Positions 58,358 through 64,000 of a DNA stretch of 64,000 nucleotides are shown one piece after another. The number at the start of each line of letters is the position of its first letter. Within the stretch, counting starts at the first letter, position 1. A program made the translations under genes and the position numbers. The DNA comes from Solirubrobacter sp963736505 (GTDB taxonomy: Bacteria; Actinomycetota; Thermoleophilia; Solirubrobacterales; Solirubrobacteraceae). The notes beneath the pieces were generated by a model. The model did no database searches and was not told where the DNA came from. It was given only the letters and a program-made list of their open reading frames with translations. The stretch spans positions 2,108,001 to 2,172,000 of the forward strand of contig CAVTOZ010000003.1 in the NCBI GenBank assembly GCA_963736505.1. Direction: 5' to 3'.

Positions 58358-58941
58358 TGGTCGCGCGCGGGCGGGACCTCACGGGCGAGTGGCTCGCGCT
58401 GCTCGGCCTCGCCGCCTGGGGCCTGCTGCTGGTCGCCGGAGGCGGGCCGGTCGGGCCTGCGCTCGCCGCGTTCGGGCTCGGCGTGCTCGCGGCGGTCGGG
58501 CTCGCGACGGCGTACCACCGCGCCGCCGGGCTCCTGCGCGCGCGCCGGTTCCGCTCGGTCGAGCGCGACGCGCTGCTGGTGGCGGCCGACGAGGTGCGCA
58601 CGCTCGCGCCGGGCCTCGCGCTGTCGCTGGAGGCGATCGGCGCGCCGGACGGCACGCCCGGCCGCTGCTCGCTCGGCCAGACCGCCCGCGCCCTGCGGCG
58701 CGAAGGCGTGACGCTCGTGGTCGAGCACGACCGCGAGGTCGACGTCCCCTACCTCGCCGTCGCGCTGGAGGGGCTGATCGGGCGCGGCGACGCCGAGATC
58801 CTCGTCCGGCGCGACTGCGTCGAGGTGCGCGGCGGGGCGCCGGCGCCGCTCGCGATCGCCGTCGCGCGGGCCGTGGCGCAGCGCGCCGGCGGCGAGCTGC
58901 TGGTCTGCGGAGAGACGCGCACGATACTCACGCTGCGCTGA
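58357..58941 (+). CDS. Membrane protein with a degenerate histidine-kinase-like ATPase end
   Basis: A 194-residue protein whose ATG uses the last base of the malate synthase stop (TGATG). Two hydrophobic helices (WLALLGLAAWGLLLVAGG and ALAAFGLGVLAAVGLATAY) are followed by a soluble part. Its C-terminal stretch YLAVALEGLIGRGDAEILVRR to AIAVARAVAQRAGGELLV (key ARAVAQRAGGELLV) follows the order of a GHKL ATPase domain (helix, strand, GL.IAR.I...GG) but lacks the N-box Asn and the DxGxG motif. It could be a dead kinase or an unrelated fold. No His phosphorylation site is seen. Confidence 0.55.
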   Translation: MVARGRDLTGEWLALLGLAAWGLLLVAGGGPVGPALAAFGLGVLAAVGLATAYHRAAGLLRARRFRSVERDALLVAADEVRTLAPGLALSLEAIGAPDGTPGRCSLGQTARALRREGVTLVVEHDREVDVPYLAVALEGLIGRGDAEILVRRDCVEVRGGAPAPLAIAVARAVAQRAGGELLVCGETRTILTLR

Positions 58942-58978
58942 CCGGTCACGACGTGGCGGACCGCCCCGTCGGGCCGCC

Positions 58979-59407
58979 CTAAGCCTTCAGAAGCACGGCC
59001 AGGCGATCGAGATCGTCGGTGATCTTCTTCTCGAGCCGGCCCTGGATGACCGGGATCAGCATCCGCGCGGTGAAGGAGGACGCCTTGGCGTCGAGCCCCT
59101 GCGTGACGCGGGTCCCGTTGCCGGCCGCCTCGACCGTGTAGGTGTTCGTCACGTCGACGCCGTTGGTCGAGAACGAGACGACGGCGCTGTCCGGCGGGGC
59201 GTAGCGATCGACGGTCATGTCGAGCGTGATGTGGCTGCCGCCGATCGCGATCACCTGCCGGATGCCGGCGCCGGCCGCGAGCGGACCTGCAGGCTCATAG
59301 GACGACAGGTCGCTCGTCCACTGCGGCACCTTGTCGGCCTCCAGCAGCCACGGGAAGACCTCGGCGGGAGGCTTCGGGACGTCGATCGAATGCGAGAAGG
59401 AGGGCAT
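58979..59407 (-). CDS. SRPBCC-family (polyketide cyclase-like) protein
   Basis: A 142-residue ligand-binding fold protein. The start MPSFSHSIDVPKPPAEVFPWLLEADKVPQW (key PAEVFPWLLEADKVPQW) is the usual first strand and helix of SRPBCC proteins. GAGIRQVIAIGGSHITLDMTV, TNTYTVEAAGNGTRVTQGLDA and a C-terminal helix ITDDLDRLAVLLKA follow. Members bind lipids, polyketides or other hydrophobic molecules; the ligand here is unknown. It lies just after cysE on the same strand, 12 bases apart. Confidence 0.8.
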   Translation of the reverse strand: MPSFSHSIDVPKPPAEVFPWLLEADKVPQWTSDLSSYEPAGPLAAGAGIRQVIAIGGSHITLDMTVDRYAPPDSAVVSFSTNGVDVTNTYTVEAAGNGTRVTQGLDAKASSFTARMLIPVIQGRLEKKITDDLDRLAVLLKA

Positions 59408-59419
59408 CGCGGCGGGAGG

Positions 59420-60148
59420 CTACCCGCCCGCGGGGCTCGGCCCACGTGAGGGCCGCAGCGGCACCACCTGGGCCGGCGGCCCCGGCTCCTGCCCGCGCAG
59501 CTCGGCGAGCTCGCGCTCGAGCGAGGCGACGCGCGCCGACATCAGCTTCAGCGCGTCGGCGATCGGGTCCGGCAGGTGGACCCAGTCGGCGTCCGGGCCC
59601 TCGGGCCGGCGGCCCTCGATCCGCACCGGGTGGCCGGGGTTGCCGACCACGGTCGAGTTCGGCGGCACGTCGTGGATGACGACCGCGTTGGCGCCGATCT
59701 TCGCGCCGTGGCCGATCGTGATCGGGCCGAGCAGCTTCGCGCCGGAGCCGATCGTGACGTTGTCCTGCACCGTCGGGTGGCGCTTGCCGGTCGCGAAGCC
59801 GGTGCCGCCGAGCGTGACGCCCTGGTACATCGTCACGTTCGCGCCCAGCTCGGCCGTCTCGCCGATCACGACGCCCGTCCCGTGGTCGATGAACAGGCCG
59901 TCGCCGACGCACGCCGCCGGGTGGATCTCGATCCCCGTCAGCGCGCGCGACACGTAGGCGATCATGCGCGGGAGGAACGGCACCCCGCGCTCGCGCAGCG
60001 CGTGCGCGAAACGGTGGGCGATCAGCGCGTGCAGGCCCGGCCACGCGGCGAGGATGCCGAGCGTCGACACGCCCGCGGCCGCGGGATCGCGCTCCCGCAC
60101 GGCGGTGACGTCGCCTTTGAGCCTCCGCGCGGTTGGCACGCCGAACAT
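59420..60148 (-). CDS. cysE: Serine O-acetyltransferase CysE
   Basis: Makes O-acetylserine, the acceptor for cysteine synthase. It has 242 residues from the ATG at 60148 (a GTG at 60166 would add six and overlap the upstream gene). The helical N-domain reads VTAVRERDPAA, GLHALIAHRFAHAL. The left-handed beta-helix shows GIEIHPAACVGDGLFIDHGTGVVIGETAELG (key DHGTGVVIGETA with catalytic His), GVTLGGTG, GKRHPTVQDNVTIGSGAKLLG and NAVVIHDVPPNSTVVGNP. The tail after residue 180 is long and Pro-rich. It is in the tusA-moeB-cysE set near the cysteine synthase gene. Confidence 0.93.
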   Translation of the reverse strand: MFGVPTARRLKGDVTAVRERDPAAAGVSTLGILAAWPGLHALIAHRFAHALRERGVPFLPRMIAYVSRALTGIEIHPAACVGDGLFIDHGTGVVIGETAELGANVTMYQGVTLGGTGFATGKRHPTVQDNVTIGSGAKLLGPITIGHGAKIGANAVVIHDVPPNSTVVGNPGHPVRIEGRRPEGPDADWVHLPDPIADALKLMSARVASLERELAELRGQEPGPPAQVVPLRPSRGPSPAGG

Positions 60149-60158
60149 GCTTGACAGG

Positions 60159-61007
60159 TTAACCACCGCAGTCCGCGCAGCCTGGACGCCGCGCGACCGC
60201 GACCCGCAGGACCTCGAGCGTCGCGAGGTCGATCTGCAGGAACGCGTCGGTCAGCGGCTCCGCCGCGCCGGACAGCAGCTTCAGCGCCTCGAGCGCCTGC
60301 AGCGAGCCGATCACGCCCGCCGCCGGCCCGAGGATGCCGGTCTCGGCGCACGACGGCGCGCCCTCCGGCTCGGTCGGGAACGCGCACCGGTAGCACGCCG
60401 TCTCCCCCGGCCGGATCGCCATCACCAGGCCGCTCCAGCCCGCCACGCCGGCCTCGACGAGCGGCACGCGGGCCGCGCAGCAGGCGGCGTTGACGAGGTA
60501 CCGCGTGGCGAAGGAGTCGCTGCAGTCGACGATCAGGTCCTGGTGCTCGACGAGCCCGCGGACGTTCTCCGCCTCGACCCGCACCTGGTAGGCCTCGACG
60601 AGCACGTCCGGGTTGATCAGGCGCAGCTTGGCGGCCGCCGACTCGGCCTTCGGCAGGCCGGCGTCGGGCGTGTAGTGCAGGTGCTGGCGGTGCAGGTTGG
60701 AGATCTCGACGGCGTCGGCGTCGGCGATCCCGAGCCGCCCGACGCCCGCGCCGGCCAGGTAGGTCGCGACGGGCGAGCCGAGCGCGCCCGCGCCGATCAC
60801 GAGCACGCTCGCGTCGCGCAGCGAGAGCTGCGCACCCTCCGACCACTCCTGCAGCACGAGCTGGCGCGAGTAGCGGTCCTGCTCGTCGGCGTCGAGCAGC
60901 GAGGTCTCAGGCTCGGTGACGAACTCGATCCGCGGGTCGGTGTCCGGCAGCGCGCGCGCCGCGGCGGCCGCGAGATCGCGGAAGAAGCTCCGGCGCGAGC
61001 TGCTCAC
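60159..61007 (-). CDS. MoeB/ThiF-family adenylyltransferase
   Basis: E1-like enzyme that adenylates the C-terminus of a ubiquitin-like sulfur carrier. It has 282 residues from a GTG at 61007. DEQDRYSRQLVLQEW, the ATP loop VLVIGAGALGSPVATYLAGAGVG (key GAGALGSP near residue 72), the Asp/Arg in DADAVEISNLHRQHL, IVDCSDSFATRYLVN, and the zinc Cys pairs CYRCAF and CADCGG are present. It lacks the C-terminal rhodanese domain of MoeZ. Unlike mycobacterial MoeZ clusters, no ubiquitin-like carrier (CysO/ThiS) gene is adjacent; instead it overlaps a TusA-like gene. Role: sulfur activation for cysteine, molybdopterin or thiamine. Confidence 0.87.
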   Translation of the reverse strand: MSSSRRSFFRDLAAAAARALPDTDPRIEFVTEPETSLLDADEQDRYSRQLVLQEWSEGAQLSLRDASVLVIGAGALGSPVATYLAGAGVGRLGIADADAVEISNLHRQHLHYTPDAGLPKAESAAAKLRLINPDVLVEAYQVRVEAENVRGLVEHQDLIVDCSDSFATRYLVNAACCAARVPLVEAGVAGWSGLVMAIRPGETACYRCAFPTEPEGAPSCAETGILGPAAGVIGSLQALEALKLLSGAAEPLTDAFLQIDLATLEVLRVAVARRPGCADCGG

Positions 61008-61210
61008 CGGCGCACGATCCTCGCGATCGTCCCGGCCAGCTCGACGTCGTGGCCCGCCTCGCGCGCGGAGCGCGGGACGCTCACGACGGCCTCGCCCGGC
61101 GGGAGCCGGACCTCCAGCGTCTCACCCTTCGCGAGCCGCTCCAGCACGACCTTGGTCCGCACCCAGGTCATCGGGCAGCGCAGTTCGCTGACATCCAGCG
61201 TGTGGACCAC
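61004..61210 (-). CDS. TusA-like sulfur-transfer protein
   Basis: A 68-residue protein from a GTG at 61210. It has the TusA active-site motif LRCPMTWVRTKVVLERL, with the Cys at residue 12 followed by Pro, and the end strand ELAGTIARIVRR. TusA-family proteins carry persulfide sulfur between enzymes. The stop overlaps the MoeB-like GTG (GTGA), so the two are made together. It is divergent from the hydrolase gene at 61232. Which donor desulfurase loads it cannot be seen in the window. Confidence 0.83.
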   Translation of the reverse strand: MVHTLDVSELRCPMTWVRTKVVLERLAKGETLEVRLPPGEAVVSVPRSAREAGHDVELAGTIARIVRR

Positions 61211-61231
61211 TCGGATACCGTAGCGACCGGC

Positions 61232-61810
61232 ATGGGGCGGGCTTCATATCTCATCTTGCACGGGTACCAGGGCTCAGGACCGGGTCATTGGCAGACCTGG
61301 CTGGCCGGCCGATTGCGCGCGACCGACGCGCAGGTCTCCTATCCGGACCTGCCGGACGCCGACCAGCCGCAGCTGCGCTCGTGGCTGGAGGCGCTGGACG
61401 GCGAGCTCGACGCGCTGGCCTCGCCGCCGGTCGTGCTCTGCCACTCGCTCGCGTGCCTGCTGTGGCTGCATCACGCGGCCGCGGGCGGGCGCCCGGCGGA
61501 GCGCGTCCTGCTGGTCGCCCCGCCGTCGCCGGAGAGCGAGCTGGAGCCGCTGCAGAGCTTCCTCGGCGCCCCGCTCGACGCCGCCTCGCTGGCCGCGTCG
61601 GCGCCGGAGGGCGTGCGGCTCGTGTGCTCCGACAACGACCCGTACTGCCCCGAGGGCGCCGCGCGGGCCTACGCCGCGCTGGGCGTCCCCGTCGACCTGA
61701 TCCCCGGACGCGGGCACCTGAACCCGGACGCCGGGCTCGGGCCGTGGCCCGAGGTCGAGGCGTGGGCGCGCGAAGGCGCCGCGCCCGTCACCGTCACCGT
61801 CACGGCGTAA
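61232..61810 (+). CDS. RBBP9/YdeN-family serine hydrolase
   Basis: A small alpha/beta hydrolase of 192 residues. It reads YLILHGYQGSGPGHWQTWLAGRL (key HGYQGSGPGHWQ near residue 9), with the nucleophile in VVLCHSLACLLW (Ser near residue 71), Asp in CSDNDPYCP and His in GRGHLNPDAGLG. This is the RBBP9/YdeN type, of uncertain substrate. It ends in a VTVTVTA repeat. The repeat copy at 61812-61875 starts two bases after its TAA. Confidence 0.83.
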   Translation: MGRASYLILHGYQGSGPGHWQTWLAGRLRATDAQVSYPDLPDADQPQLRSWLEALDGELDALASPPVVLCHSLACLLWLHHAAAGGRPAERVLLVAPPSPESELEPLQSFLGAPLDAASLAASAPEGVRLVCSDNDPYCPEGAARAYAALGVPVDLIPGRGHLNPDAGLGPWPEVEAWAREGAAPVTVTVTA

Positions 61811-61811
61811 G

Positions 61812-61875
61812 GGGCGACGCTCGCCCAAAGGGCTCGCGTCGCTGGGAGCAATCGCCCAGGGGGCGATTCTCCCGG
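61812..61875 (+). repeat. Palindromic repeat, copy 2 (about 64 bp)
   Basis: Same element as 26337-26401, here on the plus strand directly after the TAA of the hydrolase gene (61808-61810) and ending five bases before the convergent esterase stop codon. The 13-bp hairpin with one bulged C is at 61844-61873. Relative to copy 1 it lacks one A and has two other changes near its start. In this place it could serve as a terminator for either gene. Confidence 0.75.
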
Positions 61876-61879
61876 CCGA

Positions 61880-62928
61880 TCAAGGATCGAGCGCTCGTAC
61901 CAGCTCGCGGATCGCGCCCGGGTAGCGGTACGTCAGCCCGCCGTGCTTGCCGTCGAAGAGCTCGAGCGTGTGCTGCACGCCGAGCTTGTCGAGCTCGGCG
62001 GCGAACGCCTGCGCGCCGAGGTCGAGGAAGTACTCGTCGCTGCGGCCCGCGTCCAGGTAGATGCGCTTCATCGAACGCAGCGCGTCGGCGCGCTCCGGCG
62101 CCATCCGCACCGGGTCCTTCTCCAGCCACCGCGCCCAGATGTCGTCGCGCAGCCGCCCGTGGACGTCGAACGGCAGCAGCGCCCGGCCCGGGCGCTCGGG
62201 ATCGGGCGAGTAGGCGGCGGCGTAGCCGTACGTCTCGAACGGCCCGAACCGCTGGAAGACGCCGTGGTCGGCCTCGCGCAGGCGGTCGAACATGACCTCC
62301 CACGAGCCCTCGAACTGGTCGCGCAGGGCGCGCGCGTGGTTCGGGAACTCGGGCAGGTAGCACGCCTCGAACAGCGCGTCGCCGGCGTGCGACGCGAGCG
62401 CGCCGAACACGTCGGGGCGCAGCATCGGCACGACCATCGCGCCGTAGCCGCCTGAGGACTTGCCGGTCAGGCCGCGGTGGTCACGGCTCGCGGCGGTCGG
62501 GTAGCGCTCGTCGACGAACGCGACGACGTCGTCGATCAGATAGTCGAGGTAGTTGCCGGTCCCGCTGGAGTTGAGGAACTGCGAGCCGCCGTAGCTCGTC
62601 CAGGCGTCGACGAAGACGACGAGCGCGTCCGGGCAGTCGCCGGCCGCGAACATCGCGTCGAGCCGCTCGACCATCGTGCGCTCGAACGGCGTGCGGGTGA
62701 ACCACATGTCGAGCTGGCCGGTGAAGCCCTGGATCACATACACGCTCGGGAGCGGGCGCGGATGGTCGAGCTCGACGCCCGGCGGGCGGTAGACGTACAG
62801 CGGGCGCCGCGAGGGGTCCCCGAGCGGGTTGCCGGCGAGCGCCTCGGACTCGATCACGAGCCGGTCGAGCGTGCCGTGCAGCGGCGGCTCCCACGGGGCG
62901 CCGGCCGGGCCTTCGACCTCGCGCGCGC

Positions 62929-62932
<4 letters not shown>
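61880..62932 (-). CDS. Alpha/beta hydrolase of the esterase D type
   Basis: A 350-residue putative esterase (PF00756-like, the S-formylglutathione hydrolase/mycolyltransferase fold). VYVIQGFTGQLDMWF and VVFVDAWTSYGGSQFLNSSGTGNYLDYLIDDVV (key WTSYGGSQFLNSSGTG) lead to the nucleophile in HRGLTGKSSGGYGAMVV (GxSxGG, Ser near residue 159) and the catalytic His in FDGKHGGLTYRY. No signal peptide is seen, so it is cytoplasmic. The start ATG at 62932 overlaps the cysteine synthase stop (ATGA), suggesting a link to sulfur or thiol metabolism, but the substrate is unknown. Confidence 0.84.
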
Positions 62933-63879
<947 letters not shown>

Positions 63880-63892
63880 TCTGCCCGACAGC

Positions 63893-64000
63893 CTAGAGGG
63901 AGCGGGCGTAGGAATCGACGCGCCAGCGCTGCGTCATCCCGGCGCGCGCGTACAGGCGGATCGCGTTGGGGTTGTCGGACGCGACGCCGAGGCGGCCGGA
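63893..64000 (-). CDS. GNAT-family acetyltransferase, C-terminal end only
   Basis: The last 35 residues of a gene that begins outside the window. LGVASDNPNAIRLYARAGM followed by RWRVDSYARSL is the standard GNAT ending, in which the Asn-Ala-Leu/Tyr helix binds CoA. The stop codon is 13 bases before the cysteine synthase start, on the same strand. Confidence 0.75.
   Translation of the reverse strand, partial: SGRLGVASDNPNAIRLYARAGMTQRWRVDSYARSL

Overview
The window reads as chromosomal DNA from a very GC-rich actinobacterium. Third codon positions are almost all G or C, GTG and TTG starts are common, and stop/start overlaps (ATGA, GTGA, TTGA, TGATG, TAGTG) are used throughout. Gene content (complete menaquinone pathway, GatCAB amidotransferase, AbiEi/DUF559 protein, many small Thermoleophilia-like membrane proteins) suggests a Solirubrobacter/Conexibacter-like member of the Thermoleophilia. 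That placement is inference. Almost everything is coding and no gap without a gene exceeds 300 bases.

Layout. 1-4128: amino-sugar block on the minus strand (murQ, GntR/UTRA regulator, sugar-binding lipoprotein), with two operators of identical design, followed by an HD-GYP signalling protein. 4148-5127: a secreted unknown protein behind a possible ribosome-site-masking leader, then a LivK-type binding-protein gene reduced to its two ends. 5131-9804: methyltransferase, ilvC, class V aminotransferase and serA (serine and branched-chain amino acids). 9815-11544: GNAT, LprI-like and AbiEi/DUF559 proteins. 11541-22585: menE, menB, menA, menC, menH, menD and menF spread over five transcription units, with an amino-acid permease and small proteins between them. 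22593-24895: ilvN and ilvB, upstream of menF. 24977-29250: small membrane proteins and a GGDEF-EAL protein. 29422-32092: lysA, rpsD and small genes. 32108-38458: GH2 hydrolase, gatB/gatA/gatC, a membrane protein, folD. 38490-41318: gamma-glutamyltransferase and an MFS exporter. 41359-44864: a tRNA-like 3' fragment, a repeat, and a UvrD/PcrA helicase interrupted by a 363-residue intein. 44906-51225: queuosine-salvage protein, then two large secreted proteins. 51412-58357: a glycolate-to-malate operon (LctP-type permease, glcD, glcE, glcF, malate synthase) in which glcF and malate synthase each carry two apparent frameshifts. 58357-64000: a degenerate kinase-like protein, a SRPBCC protein, and sulfur/cysteine genes (tusA-like, moeB-like, cysE, cysteine synthase) with two hydrolases.

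The least explained material is non-coding. There are two dispersed repeat families with two copies each. One is about 65 bp, built around a 13-bp hairpin, and each copy starts directly after a stop codon (26337-26401 and 61812-61875). The other is about 160 bp, and each copy lies at or just after the 3' end of a gene (29241-29403 and 41414-41568). Several strong inverted repeats sit at gene ends or in leaders. No CRISPR array, insertion sequence, rRNA or intact tRNA was seen.
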